A DNA stretch of 64,000 nucleotides from Hyphomonadaceae bacterium UBA5336. Its GTDB lineage: Bacteria; Pseudomonadota; Alphaproteobacteria; Caulobacterales; Hyphomonadaceae. This document shows positions 8,461 to 17,026 of the stretch, piece by piece (position 1 is the first letter of the stretch; every line of letters begins with the position of its first letter). Made by a program: the position numbers and the translations under genes. The stretch covers positions 78,163 to 142,162 of the forward strand of contig DHQO01000041.1 in NCBI GenBank assembly GCA_002408125.1, read 5' to 3'. The notes under the pieces were generated by a model that saw only the letters and a program-made list of their open reading frames with translations, was not told the DNA's origin and searched no databases.

Positions 8461-8592
8461 GTAAGTCAGCTGGGTCTGTCGGTGGAACTGCAACGCCCCT
8501 ACCTCACCCCTGAGCCTCCTTCGGTGGGCCCGGCTGATGGACTTCCAAACTGCTAATACCTTGGGCCGCCTTTCGGGGCGGCCTCTTTCTTT
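8461..8592 (+). ncRNA. candidate small RNA, about 130 nt, between argD and hisG
   Basis: The 440 bases between argD and hisG hold no convincing protein gene. On the plus strand, a promoter (8427-8454) is followed by about 130 bases and a strong terminator. The predicted 5' half folds: AAGTC (8463-8467) pairs with GACTT (8540-8544), and AGCTGGG (8468-8474) with CCCGGCT (8529-8535) using a G-U pair. Inside is a C-rich unpaired stretch around 8494-8520 (CGCCCCTACCTCACCCC) that could pair with Shine-Dalgarno-like sequences. It does not obviously match 6S RNA, tmRNA, 4.5S RNA or RNase P RNA. The call rests on promoter, terminator and folding together. Confidence 0.45.
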
Positions 8593-8593
8593 G
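8563..8593 (+). terminator. rho-independent terminator of the candidate small RNA
   Basis: Stem GGCCGCC (8564-8570) with GGCGGCC (8577-8583), loop TTTCGG, then TCTTTCTTTG. The T-rich tail is on the plus strand, so it does not serve the minus-strand hisG or argD genes. Confidence 0.75.
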
Positions 8594-8737
8594 TAGCATG
8601 GCTGCTGTCGATATGTCGGCAAAAAAGAAAGGCGCGGGCAGCCTTGCGGCCTCCGCGCCTCTCACACTCGCAGCGTTTCCTCCCAGAACCTGCAGCGTCA
8701 GAAAAACGTCAAAAACGCGGCATGTCAACGCAGTTTC

Positions 8738-9670
8738 TTAAATCTTTTTGAGCAGTTGTTGAAGGGCTTCGGTTTCTGCACGGAAGAGAAAGTCGATTTT
8801 CTCTATGCTGACGGGGCCAAACCCTTCGGTGCAGAGCCGTTCCGCGGCATAAGCTGCTGTGTTTTTTGCACAAAACGCAACAGGTCCCCTCACGTCAACA
8901 AGTCCGAGATTGATAGCGGTATCATCCGAAATCGCTCCGTGAGCGGTCAACTTCACCACGGATTCAGCTGCTGCACGAGCTTCCACACTGGCCAGCAAAC
9001 GGGCCAATGCCGCGCGCGCCGATTCGCTCCAGTCCGCGCCCAGCGAGGCAGTCAATGCAGCCTGGCTTTTCAGGATCAGCCCATCGGACAGGATCTTCAG
9101 CCCGTTGGCCTTCAGGGTCGCCCCGGTGGTGGTGATGTCAACGATGAGATCGGCGGTGCCGGAGGCGGGCGCGGCCTCTGTCGCGCCGGCGCTTTCTACC
9201 AGCCGATACTCCCCGACAGAGCGCGCGGCGAAGAATCTGCGCGTCGAAGCAAGATATTTCGTCGCCACGCGCAGGCGCCGGCCATGTTTCTGGCGGTAGA
9301 GCGCACCGGCCGCGTCGAGATCGGCCATGGTCGAAACGTCGATCCAGGCGTCCGGGACGGCGACCACCATATTGGCCCCGCCGAAGCCGAGCCGGCGCAC
9401 GACATGGGCTTCAGCATAGAGATTGCCCGACAGGTCGTTGAGCAGGTCCTCGCCCGTTACACCCATATGCAACCGTCCACTGAGCAGCCCTTCGGCGATC
9501 TCGCGCGCCGAGAGAAGCAGAACGTCCGTATCCGGAAGACCTGAGATCTCGGCCTGATAGCCGCGTTCCCCGCCGATCTGGCGGAGCTTGAAGCCGCAAT
9601 CGGAAAGCCAGGCCTCGGCCTGGTCCTTGAGGCGGCCCTTGGACGGGATGGCAAGTGTGAGCCGGGTCAT
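8738..9670 (-). CDS. hisG: ATP phosphoribosyltransferase catalytic subunit HisG
   Basis: 310 residues. First step of histidine synthesis, joining ATP and PRPP. The N-terminus MTRLTLAIPSKGRLK and the PRPP-binding segment DLIVDITTTGATLKANGL (about residues 177-194) are diagnostic. The protein is about 90 residues longer than typical HisZ-dependent short forms, and its C-terminal part does not look like the classic ACT-like regulatory domain of long forms. Its ATG overlaps the hisZ stop (ATGA), so hisS-hisZ-hisG is translationally coupled. It is separate from the hisFE/hisHA cluster at the right end of the window. Confidence 0.95.
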   Translation of the reverse strand: MTRLTLAIPSKGRLKDQAEAWLSDCGFKLRQIGGERGYQAEISGLPDTDVLLLSAREIAEGLLSGRLHMGVTGEDLLNDLSGNLYAEAHVVRRLGFGGANMVVAVPDAWIDVSTMADLDAAGALYRQKHGRRLRVATKYLASTRRFFAARSVGEYRLVESAGATEAAPASGTADLIVDITTTGATLKANGLKILSDGLILKSQAALTASLGADWSESARAALARLLASVEARAAAESVVKLTAHGAISDDTAINLGLVDVRGPVAFCAKNTAAYAAERLCTEGFGPVSIEKIDFLFRAETEALQQLLKKI

Positions 9671-10776
9671 GATTGTCGAACCTCCACGGCTGCTGCGAGG
9701 CGATCGGGGCGTACCACGCCGCCAATGGCGGTCATGTCCACCTTGCCGCCGCTGAGATCGCGGATCAGGCCGTCATAGCGCCCGCCCGCGCCAATCGGCC
9801 GGCGCAGGTCCCCGCCCGGTGCGATCATCTCGAAGACGAAGCCGTCATAATAGTTGAAGCGCCGCCCGAAGGGCGTGCCGAAACGCGCACTCGTCAGCCC
9901 GTCCGGTGCGAGCTCGCGCATGCGCGCCACACGCTGGCTCAGCTGGTCGAGCACCGGGTCGACGCCGGAGAGCCCGGCCTGGCGCGCGATTGCCAGCAGG
10001 GCATCGGCAGCATTGTCCGGTGCGCAGTCGACAGCCATCACCGCCTCCAGCGTCTGGCGGGCGAGGGCGGGGGCTTCCTCGCTTTCGGCTTCCGCGTCGC
10101 TCGCCTGGGCCATAAGCCCCTCGACGATCTCCTCCAGCGTGCGCGCACCCTGCATCTGCGTACCCGACAGGGCGAAGATATCGGCGACTATGTCGCGCGC
10201 TTCGGCAAGGCTGGCGCCTTTCAGGCGCGAGGCGAGCCCTGTCGCGGGTGGCCTGCGTTCGCCCGAGAGCAGCGCCGAAACCCCGCCGGCCTGGCGGAAG
10301 GCGCGCTTGAGCGCATCGGCGAGACCTGCGGCGAGGCCGAGCGCATCGACAAAGGCCGGAAAGACAGCGAGGTCACCCATGCGCACCTCTTTCTCGGTCA
10401 CCCCGCCCGCCGTGGCCGCCTCACAGACCAGTGCGAAGCTTTCCGCATCCACATCCGGCGTGGACGGCGCGCCATAGCGCTCAAAGCCCACTTGTGTGAA
10501 CTCCACCGGGTCGCCGGGCACGGTGGGCAGGCGAAAGGCTCGGCCGGCATAGCGCTTGATGCTTTCCCCGCCATTGCCGTTTGCTGCCTGAGCGGTGGCG
10601 AGCGGCAGGGTTAGATCCGGCCTTAGCGCGCATTCTTCGCCGGCCGCGCTGGTAAACACGCACAGGCGCGCACGGACGGCCTCGCCCGACAGCTCCAGCG
10701 GCTGGGCCGCCGGCATCACGATGGGCGGGTCGACAAACTCGCCGCCGAGTTTTTCGAAGACCTCGAGCGGGCTCAC
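9667..10776 (-). CDS. hisZ: ATP phosphoribosyltransferase regulatory subunit HisZ
   Basis: 369 residues, a histidyl-tRNA synthetase paralogue without aminoacylation function that activates HisG. It keeps the class II fold: RPDLTLPLA near residue 53, and the later GRRFNYYDGFVFEM and GAGGRYDGLI segments, which mirror motif 3 of HisRS. It has no anticodon-binding domain. The start is a GTG at 10776 that overlaps the hisS stop (GTGA), matching the coupled order hisS-hisZ-hisG. Confidence 0.92.
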   Translation of the reverse strand: MSPLEVFEKLGGEFVDPPIVMPAAQPLELSGEAVRARLCVFTSAAGEECALRPDLTLPLATAQAANGNGGESIKRYAGRAFRLPTVPGDPVEFTQVGFERYGAPSTPDVDAESFALVCEAATAGGVTEKEVRMGDLAVFPAFVDALGLAAGLADALKRAFRQAGGVSALLSGERRPPATGLASRLKGASLAEARDIVADIFALSGTQMQGARTLEEIVEGLMAQASDAEAESEEAPALARQTLEAVMAVDCAPDNAADALLAIARQAGLSGVDPVLDQLSQRVARMRELAPDGLTSARFGTPFGRRFNYYDGFVFEMIAPGGDLRRPIGAGGRYDGLIRDLSGGKVDMTAIGGVVRPDRLAAAVEVRQS

Positions 10777-12245
10777 TCGGTCGCCTCCACGATCTCTTTC
10801 AGCCGGGCGACCATGTCCGCGCGGGGGGCCTCGAACTGGCCGGGGCGGGCGGCGCGATATTCCTCGTTCGACTGGATCGCGGCGGCCTCGGCGGCGCCGG
10901 CTTTCAGGTCCTTGATGGTGACGACGCCCTTGGCGATCTCGTCCTCGCCGAGGATCACCACGGCGGGCGCGCCGCGCCGGTCGGCATATTTCATCTGCGG
11001 ACGCATGCCCGAGCCACCCATATAGGGCTCGGCGCGCAGGCCTGCGGCGCGCAGTTCACTGGCGAGTTTCAGGGCTTCGCTCGGGTCCTCGCGGTTGAGG
11101 TTGAGCACCACGATGGGCCCGGTGCGGGTGGTAAGATCGTCCTGCAGGGCGAAGGCGGTGACGAGGCGGCTCACGCCCACACTGAAGCCGGTGGCCGGCA
11201 CGGACTGGCTGGTAAAGCGGGCGATGAGATCGTCATAACGCCCGCCGCCGCCGACCGAGCCGATGCGGACCGGATTGCCGTCTTCGTCCCTGGTCTCGGT
11301 GAGCAGCTCGGCTTCGAAGACCGCGCCGGTATAGTATTCCAGCCCGCGCACCACGGTCGGGTCGATCAGCACATCGCTTTCCGGCACGCCGAAGGCGGCA
11401 AGGCCCGTAGCAATGGCCGTGAGCTCATCCAGGCCTGCCTTGCCGGCCTCGCTGTCACCAGCGGCCTTTTCCAGATTGGCGAGCGTTTCCGCGCGCGTTT
11501 TCGCGCCAGCCTCGGCAAAGGCGAGAAGACGCGCACGGGCGCCGGCATCGAGCCCCGCCCCCTTTGTGAAGTCGCCGCTCTCATCCAGCCGGCCCTCGCC
11601 GAGCAGGGCTTCCACACCTTCAAGACCGAGCCGGTCGAGCTTGTCGAGCGCGCGCAGCACGGTGAGCCGGGCGCCGGTATCGCTCACGCCGGCCTCTGAC
11701 AGCACGCCATCGAGCAGGCGGCGCGTGTTGACCCGTACCACGAACTCGCCGGGCCTCGCACCGGCCGCGCGCATGGCTTCGGCCGCCATGGCGATCATCT
11801 CCGCATCGGCATGGGCGCCTGGGGCGCCGACCGTGTCGGCATCACATTGGGTGAACTGGCGGAAACGGCCCGGACCCGGCTTTTCATTGCGCCAGACCGG
11901 GCCGGCGGCATAGCGGCGGAAGGGCTTGGCGAGGGTCTGCCAGTTTTCCGCGGCAAACCGTGCGAGCGGCGCGGTGAGATCATAGCGCAGGGCGATCCAC
12001 TGCTCGTCATCGTCGGTGAGGGCAAAGACGCCCTCATTCGGACGGTCGGTGTCGGGCAGGAACTTGCCGAGCGCGTCGACATATTCGAAGGCGCCGGTAT
12101 CGAGCGCCTCAAAGCCCCAACGCGCATACACCTCTGTGACACGCGTAATGATCTCGGCTTCGGCGCGCAGCAGCGCCTCTCTCCGGTCCGGAAAGCCGCG
12201 CGGCTTGCGGGCGAGGTCCTTGCCGGTCTTCGGCGTGTCGGTCAT
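10773..12245 (-). CDS. hisS: histidyl-tRNA synthetase
   Basis: 490 residues from the ATG at 12245 (MTDTPKTGKDLARKPRGFPD). Charges tRNA-His. Class II motifs are visible: motif 2 around VWRNEKPGPGRFRQFTQCDA, HisA-type GLEYYTGAVFEAE, motif 3 SVGGGGRYDDLI, and a C-terminal anticodon-binding domain (about residues 400-490). It is longer than the E. coli enzyme (424), as is usual in alphaproteobacteria, because of an insertion near residues 240-310. The frame stays open upstream to 12380, but that stretch is a tRNA gene, so the internal ATG is the start. Confidence 0.95.
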   Translation of the reverse strand: MTDTPKTGKDLARKPRGFPDRREALLRAEAEIITRVTEVYARWGFEALDTGAFEYVDALGKFLPDTDRPNEGVFALTDDDEQWIALRYDLTAPLARFAAENWQTLAKPFRRYAAGPVWRNEKPGPGRFRQFTQCDADTVGAPGAHADAEMIAMAAEAMRAAGARPGEFVVRVNTRRLLDGVLSEAGVSDTGARLTVLRALDKLDRLGLEGVEALLGEGRLDESGDFTKGAGLDAGARARLLAFAEAGAKTRAETLANLEKAAGDSEAGKAGLDELTAIATGLAAFGVPESDVLIDPTVVRGLEYYTGAVFEAELLTETRDEDGNPVRIGSVGGGGRYDDLIARFTSQSVPATGFSVGVSRLVTAFALQDDLTTRTGPIVVLNLNREDPSEALKLASELRAAGLRAEPYMGGSGMRPQMKYADRRGAPAVVILGEDEIAKGVVTIKDLKAGAAEAAAIQSNEEYRAARPGQFEAPRADMVARLKEIVEATE

Positions 12246-12305
12246 GGCATCGGCCTTTTTAGAACTCGGGCACCGCATAGACGATGCACCGGGGGGTGTG
12301 AAGTC

Positions 12306-12379
12306 TGGATGCCGGGGCTGGATTCGAACCAGCATTGGCCGGTCCAAAACCGGCTGTCCTGCCCTTAGACGACCCGGCA
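12306..12379 (-). tRNA. tRNA-Gln (anticodon UUG)
   Basis: A 74-base cloverleaf on the minus strand including an encoded CCA. Acceptor stem TGCCGGG with CCCGGCA, anticodon stem GCCGG/CCGGC around loop TTTTGGA (anticodon TTG), and T-loop GGTTCGAATCC. The discriminator base is T, where G is usual for tRNA-Gln. It lies 60 bases upstream of hisS on the same strand. Confidence 0.9.
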
Positions 12380-12615
12380 CGGGTCCTGGCAGGCGTGCAA
12401 TGCTTTGAGATGTCCGGGGGAGAACTTTCGCAAGGCACGCCTTAAGCGGTCGCGCCTCGGGGAAGGCGCGTCAGCTGTGTTGGTGGTGATGGTGCTGTTG
12501 CGTGTTCATGGACGCGGGATATGCCGCCGGCCGCGCCGCGTCAAGTTGGCGGTTCCGATTCAGGCGAACGGCACGGGGCTTGCTTCGCCTGATGGGAGAA
12601 TTCCGGAGACGTCCC

Positions 12616-13092
12616 ATGCTGAAACCCCTCGGCCTTGTCCTGTGCCTCGCACTCGCCCTTCCCGCCGCCCAGGCCGACGAGGCTGATCTCGCCCGAGACT
12701 GGGGCGCGAAGGCCGGCCTGATGTATCAGGATACGGTGGCTGGCCTGCAGGGGGCGGCGCTGCCCGCGCGCTATGAGGATGATCTGGCCCGCTTTGCGGT
12801 GGCCGCCGATCGGCTCGGCGCCTGGATCGATGCGACGGCCCGCCCGCACGATCTCGGCTGCATCTTTCGCGGCATGGCCGACGAGGCCGAACTGCAGCTC
12901 GGCCAGCTGGAGACACCCGGTGCACGCGATGCCGCACTGCGCCGCCTCACGACCCTGTTCTATGATGCGGAAAACCTGGCACTGGCGGCATCTTACACCG
13001 ATGCAGGCTCAGACGGCGCGGAAGGCTCCGCCCCGGCCAGCTGTCCTGCAAATCCGCAGGCCGCGCTTCAGTACTTGACCGAGCAGCCGTAG
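12616..13092 (+). CDS. small secreted protein of unknown function
   Basis: 158 residues. The ATG at 12616 follows GGAG (12605-12608) and begins a clean signal peptide, MLKPLGLVLCLALALPAAQA, cut before DEADLARDWG. The mature protein of about 138 residues is probably helical, with two Cys (in HDLGCIFRGM and ASCPANP) that may form a disulphide. No family recognised. Its last 25 bases overlap the 3' end of the convergent redoxin gene. Confidence 0.7.
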   Translation: MLKPLGLVLCLALALPAAQADEADLARDWGAKAGLMYQDTVAGLQGAALPARYEDDLARFAVAADRLGAWIDATARPHDLGCIFRGMADEAELQLGQLETPGARDAALRRLTTLFYDAENLALAASYTDAGSDGAEGSAPASCPANPQAALQYLTEQP

Positions 13093-13718
13093 GCCTTGGT
13101 CGTCGTTTCTTCCGGCTCTTCGCCGGCTTCCAGCGCGTCCAGCGCGGCGGTGACATACTGCGTTGCCGTTGGAATGTCGCGAGTGCGTGCAGACGGGATG
13201 GAATCGATCGCGCCCTGATAGGCAAGCGTGCCGTCCGGCTCGATGACATACATGTGCGGGGTGGCCTTGGCGGCGTAGAGATGGCCGATTTCGCCGGTCT
13301 CATCCAGGATCACATGATCGGGCGCCGCGCCGCGCTGTTCGGTGAGCTGGTTCGCCACGGCGGGGGTGACATGGCCCTGCTTGCCCGGTGCAGACGAGAT
13401 GATGGTCAGCCAGACCATGCCGTCCTCATCGGCCGCGAGCTGCTGGGACTGCATGTTGGTGTACTCGGCATCGTAGTGCTTGCCGACAAAGGGACAGTCA
13501 TGATTGGTCCATTCCAGCACCACGGTCTGGCCGGCATAATCCGACAGCGAGACGGTTTCGCCCGTCGAGGTGATGCCGGTGAAGTTCGGTGCCTGGGTGC
13601 CGGAGACGAGGTCCGGCGTCTCGCCTTCCGCGGTGGTGGCGATCATGGCGCCGACCGTGAGGCAGATCGCGGTGGCCATGCCGCCGATCAGGAAGAAGTT
13701 CTGCTTGTTCATCTTCAT
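13068..13718 (-). CDS. redoxin (peroxiredoxin-like/thioredoxin-fold) exported protein
   Basis: 216 residues from the ATG at 13718, which follows GAAGGA at 6 bases. A signal or anchor segment (NFFLIGGMATAICLTVGAMI) is followed by an AhpC/TSA-type domain. The reactive position is a single Cys-Pro (NHDCPFVGKHYD) instead of CxxC. This matches the PRX-like group in which HxCPFVxKHY is typical. ATPHMYVIEPDG holds the cis-Pro of thioredoxin folds. A C-terminal Cys (YGCSVKY) might act as the resolving Cys. The gene lies 64 bases downstream of the DsbD-like gene in the same direction, so that protein may be its reductant. That pairing is inference. Confidence 0.82.
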   Translation of the reverse strand: MKMNKQNFFLIGGMATAICLTVGAMIATTAEGETPDLVSGTQAPNFTGITSTGETVSLSDYAGQTVVLEWTNHDCPFVGKHYDAEYTNMQSQQLAADEDGMVWLTIISSAPGKQGHVTPAVANQLTEQRGAAPDHVILDETGEIGHLYAAKATPHMYVIEPDGTLAYQGAIDSIPSARTRDIPTATQYVTAALDALEAGEEPEETTTKAYGCSVKY

Positions 13719-13782
13719 CGCGCTCGTCCTTCTCATCCGTCCCAGCCCGCGATCAACACCATGCCATATTGGATGGTTCCGG

Positions 13783-15897
13783 TTAATCTCCCACCGCTGC
13801 GGCGATTTCACGTTTCATCAGGGCCGGGCTGAGGGTCTGGGGCATCAGGACCGGGTCGGCCGCGCCGGGTGCGTATAGCAGGTACATCGGCACGCCGGGG
13901 CGCCCGCGCAGTTGCAGTTCCTCGGCAATGGCCGGGTCCTTGTTCGTGAAATCGGCCACCAGGAAGGTGATGTTGGCCGCGTCCATGGCTGCCAGCACAT
14001 CCGGCTGGGTCAGCGTGGTGCGTTTGTTGGCCTGGCAGATCATGCACCAGGTGGCGGTGAAATCGACGAAGACGCCGCGCCCTTCGGCGGTGAGATCAGC
14101 GACACGCTGCGGGCTCCAGGGCTCGGTCTCGTACTTGGCGGCATAGGCGGTGGAGCCCGTCTGGCTGGGGTCCAGGGTCTTCGCCGTGGCGATGGGCAGG
14201 GCGAAGCCGCCGAGTATGGCGAGCGCGCCAAGTGCGAGACCCATCGGGCGAAGGCGCCCGCCGGCGATTTTCACCAGCCAGATCCCGAAGGCGAGCAGCG
14301 CCGCCCCCATGACGAGCCAGGCCACCGCACCGGTGCCGGCCTGGTCGCCGAGCACGAAGAGCAGGGCAGCTGCCGAGAGGAACATCGGGAAGGCAAAGAA
14401 CTGCTTCACTCGCTCCATCCAGGCGCCGGGCCTGGGCAGGTAGCCCGCCAGGCCCGGAACGAAGCTGAGGATCAGGAAAGGCAGGGCCATGCCGAAGCCG
14501 AGCATGAGATAGATGAAGAAGACTTCCGGGGCCGGACGCTCCAGTACCGCGCCAAGGGAGGCTCCGACAAACGGCCCGACACAGGGCGCGCCGGCGGTTG
14601 CGGCCAGGGCTCCGGTCGCGAAAGCACCGATGGCGCCGCTGCGCCCGGCAAAGCTGGAGCCTAGATTCTGCAACGAGCCACCGGCCTCGAACACACCCAG
14701 CAGCCACAGGCCAAGAAGGAAGGCGGCGAGTGCCAGCACAGCGACGACCACAGGATATTGGAGCAGCGATCCAAGCGCCCAGAACTCACCGACACTGCGT
14801 AGCGCGACAAAGGCCGCGGCCAGCGCGGCGAAGGAGATCATCACCCCGGCCGTGTACCAGATCCCGTGTTCCCTGAGAGCGGTGTCCTCGCCCTTGCTGG
14901 CGGCAGAGACCATGCCCATCGCCTTGATGGTGAGCACGGGCAGGACGCAGGGCATGAGGTTCAGGACCAACCCGCCGAGCAGGGCGAGCCCGGCCAGCAG
15001 GATCAGGTTCACCCCGCCGCCGGGCGCTGCCGGCGTGAAGGCGCGCCCGGTGGTGCCCGCCAGTGGCGTGTCGGTGATTGCGGCGCGGACGATATAGCCT
15101 GTGCGTGTGCCGTCCGGCGCGGTGATAGCGATGACCCCGTCGAGTGTTTCACCCAGCGTCTCGCGTGGGTCGTATGGCAAAGCGAGGCGCGCGCCGCGCT
15201 CACCCACACTTTGCGTCTGGGCGCGGGCGTGGAAGATCTCGTTATTGTACGGGAAAAAACGGATCGCGTTCCCGTCCAGCGTGGCGGCATCGGCCGGGAC
15301 GAGGTGCAGCGCCAGCGCATCGCCATCCACTACCGCTGCGCTTTCGCCCTCGAACGGGACGGGTGCTGAGGCGAGGGCAGCGGCGATCTTCTCGGCATGG
15401 GCGACATTGGGTTCCTGGGTCTCGCCGATGAATATGGTGAGCGAGACCGGCGCGGTTTCAGGAATGCAGATATCGTCGCAGATCAGATAGTCGGCCTCGC
15501 CGACAAAGCGGACAGAGCCGACGGCGTCTTCGGGGATGGTGACTTCGAAAGGCAGGGTCAGCGCTTCGCTATAGCCGTAATCCATGATCTCGTTTTCGAC
15601 CACGGGCAGCAGTTCCGGCAGAGGCCAGACAAACTGGTCTCCGCTGGTGGATTCGCCCAGCGGGCCTTCCTCCCAGAAGATCTCGGGCGGTAGACCGGCA
15701 TCCCCGGCATTGCGCCAGTAGACATGCCAGTTCGGGTCCAGCGTCTTGTCGAGGGCGAGATAGATGGTCTCCCCGGGCAGGGCGACCTGGCGCTCGGAGA
15801 TCAGCTCCACACGCGCATGGCCGGCATCATAGGGCTCGGCACGCGCAGCCAAGGCTGCACACAGCGCCACAAGAGCCAGGGCCAGGAAACGCATCAT
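13783..15897 (-). CDS. DsbD-like protein-disulfide reductase
   Basis: 704 residues from the ATG at 15897 (MMRFLALALVALC, a signal peptide). Domain order: a periplasmic DsbD-alpha-like domain (about 25-280) with CDDIC as its Cys pair, about eight transmembrane segments (about 295-570) with the paired Cys motifs MPCVLPVL and GAPCVGPF that carry electrons across the membrane, then a periplasmic thioredoxin domain with WCMIC near residue 615. The whole relays reducing power from cytoplasmic thioredoxin to periplasmic partners. It belongs to the ScsB/DsbD branch. It sits directly upstream of the exported redoxin gene. Confidence 0.9.
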   Translation of the reverse strand: MMRFLALALVALCAALAARAEPYDAGHARVELISERQVALPGETIYLALDKTLDPNWHVYWRNAGDAGLPPEIFWEEGPLGESTSGDQFVWPLPELLPVVENEIMDYGYSEALTLPFEVTIPEDAVGSVRFVGEADYLICDDICIPETAPVSLTIFIGETQEPNVAHAEKIAAALASAPVPFEGESAAVVDGDALALHLVPADAATLDGNAIRFFPYNNEIFHARAQTQSVGERGARLALPYDPRETLGETLDGVIAITAPDGTRTGYIVRAAITDTPLAGTTGRAFTPAAPGGGVNLILLAGLALLGGLVLNLMPCVLPVLTIKAMGMVSAASKGEDTALREHGIWYTAGVMISFAALAAAFVALRSVGEFWALGSLLQYPVVVAVLALAAFLLGLWLLGVFEAGGSLQNLGSSFAGRSGAIGAFATGALAATAGAPCVGPFVGASLGAVLERPAPEVFFIYLMLGFGMALPFLILSFVPGLAGYLPRPGAWMERVKQFFAFPMFLSAAALLFVLGDQAGTGAVAWLVMGAALLAFGIWLVKIAGGRLRPMGLALGALAILGGFALPIATAKTLDPSQTGSTAYAAKYETEPWSPQRVADLTAEGRGVFVDFTATWCMICQANKRTTLTQPDVLAAMDAANITFLVADFTNKDPAIAEELQLRGRPGVPMYLLYAPGAADPVLMPQTLSPALMKREIAAAVGD

Positions 15898-15992
15898 GGG
15901 GCCTACCTTATTCAATCCCGCTCGCCGGGATATGAGCCAAAGGGCCGCGAGTGCAACCGGCCTCGCGAAATCTTGAGTCCCGGCCGGTATGC

Positions 15993-16020
15993 AAAAGGGC
16001 GGCCTCAGCGGGCCGCCCTT
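15993..16020 (-). terminator. rho-independent terminator after the SapC gene
   Basis: Perfect 10-bp stem, AAGGGCGGCC (15995-16004) with GGCCGCCCTT (16011-16020), loop of 6, followed on the minus strand by TTTTGC. It lies 28 bases past the SapC stop. Confidence 0.7.
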
Positions 16021-16048
16021 CGCAAGTTTTCGGTCACGTGCCGGGCGC

Positions 16049-16900
16049 TCAGGCCTGGGCCGGCTCGTTGGCACGGACGGCGCGCTGGATGATGCGCGAC
16101 CAGTTCAGCAGCGAGATCAGGTGGGCATAGATCGCGCCGACGGCGCCGTTGTTCTTCAGCTCCATGAACTGTTCGGCCGGCAGGGCGTTCAGCTTCTCTT
16201 CGGAAACTGCCCAGTAGTCGGCAATCTTCTGTTGCTGGCCTACCGGGTTGCCTTGCGGGTCGCGCGGCTGGAAGGCCACCGATTTCTGCTCGAACAGGTC
16301 GAACTTCTTCAGGATGTCGGCGAATTCCGAGGTCGCACGGCGCTGACGCTCGAATTCCTTGCAGAACTCGATGGCGTCATTGGTGAATTTCGACGGCTGG
16401 CCGTTCTCGAAGAAAGCGATTTCCGGGCTGTCGGACACCATCGGCGCTTCGCGGTCGACGCACAGCAGCAGGCGGTCGGAATTGTTGTCGGCCGCGAAGA
16501 CGAAGGGATAACGGCGCACGAAGGCCGGGATATAGTAATCCTCCTCGATCATGCCGTTTCCCTTCACGAAGAGATTCTGGCCCTGGCGCACGCCCATGAC
16601 GGCAACCGGCACGCGCTCCTCGCCGACGAAGATCACCGGATAGGCGCCGGCCGCCATGCCAAATTCGGTGACGGTCACCGGGACGGCATGGGCCTCGCGC
16701 AGGAAGCCGAAGGGCTGGTCGATCTGCTTCACGCCGAGATTGCCATGGGCCTCGGGTGAGAGCGGTTCGGGTTTCTTGTAGAACAGTACGCTACCGGTGA
16801 GCTGGGCGCCGCCGGCCGGAGCGCCGGGGTTGCCTGCAGGTTGGCCTGGATTCATGGGGCCGCCAGCCAAGCCTTGGGGGGAATTGGGGTTATTATCCAC
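16049..16900 (-). CDS. SapC family protein
   Basis: 283 residues. SapC proteins were first noted beside S-layer secretion genes in Campylobacter and occur widely in alphaproteobacteria; their biochemical role is not known. Family features here are HAVPVTVTEFGMAAGAYPVI, RVPVAVMGVRQGQNLFVKGN, and YYIPAFVRRYPFVFA. The N-terminal 50 residues are Pro/Gly/Asn-rich and unstructured, and there is no signal peptide. The start is taken as a GTG at 16900 because GAGGAG lies 7 bases upstream. It is a single gene with its own terminator. Confidence 0.85.
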   Translation of the reverse strand: MDNNPNSPQGLAGGPMNPGQPAGNPGAPAGGAQLTGSVLFYKKPEPLSPEAHGNLGVKQIDQPFGFLREAHAVPVTVTEFGMAAGAYPVIFVGEERVPVAVMGVRQGQNLFVKGNGMIEEDYYIPAFVRRYPFVFAADNNSDRLLLCVDREAPMVSDSPEIAFFENGQPSKFTNDAIEFCKEFERQRRATSEFADILKKFDLFEQKSVAFQPRDPQGNPVGQQQKIADYWAVSEEKLNALPAEQFMELKNNGAVGAIYAHLISLLNWSRIIQRAVRANEPAQA

Positions 16901-16907
16901 GGATCTG

Positions 16908-16913
16908 CTCCTC
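16908..16913 (-). promoter_or_regulatory. Shine-Dalgarno deciding the SapC GTG start
   Basis: GAGGAG on the minus strand with a 7-base gap to GTG 16900. The alternative in-frame start 16 codons upstream has no comparable site. Confidence 0.65.
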
Positions 16914-17026
16914 GTCTCGTGCGGCGGACGCTTAACCGATAAGAACAAGGCTCACAACAGCCTCGCCTGCGGTTACTGCGCTAAACCGGCTTTACCTTGC
17001 ATGCGGACCACACCACCTTCTCGCTC

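Noticed and set aside
8504..8728. A 74-codon frame on the minus strand between argD and hisG
   Set aside because: It would start in the region before hisG and run across a plus-strand terminator; no ribosome site and no homology visible.
12246..12380. N-terminal extension of hisS
   Set aside because: The extra codons lie in the tRNA-Gln gene and its flank; the ATG at 12245 gives the normal start.
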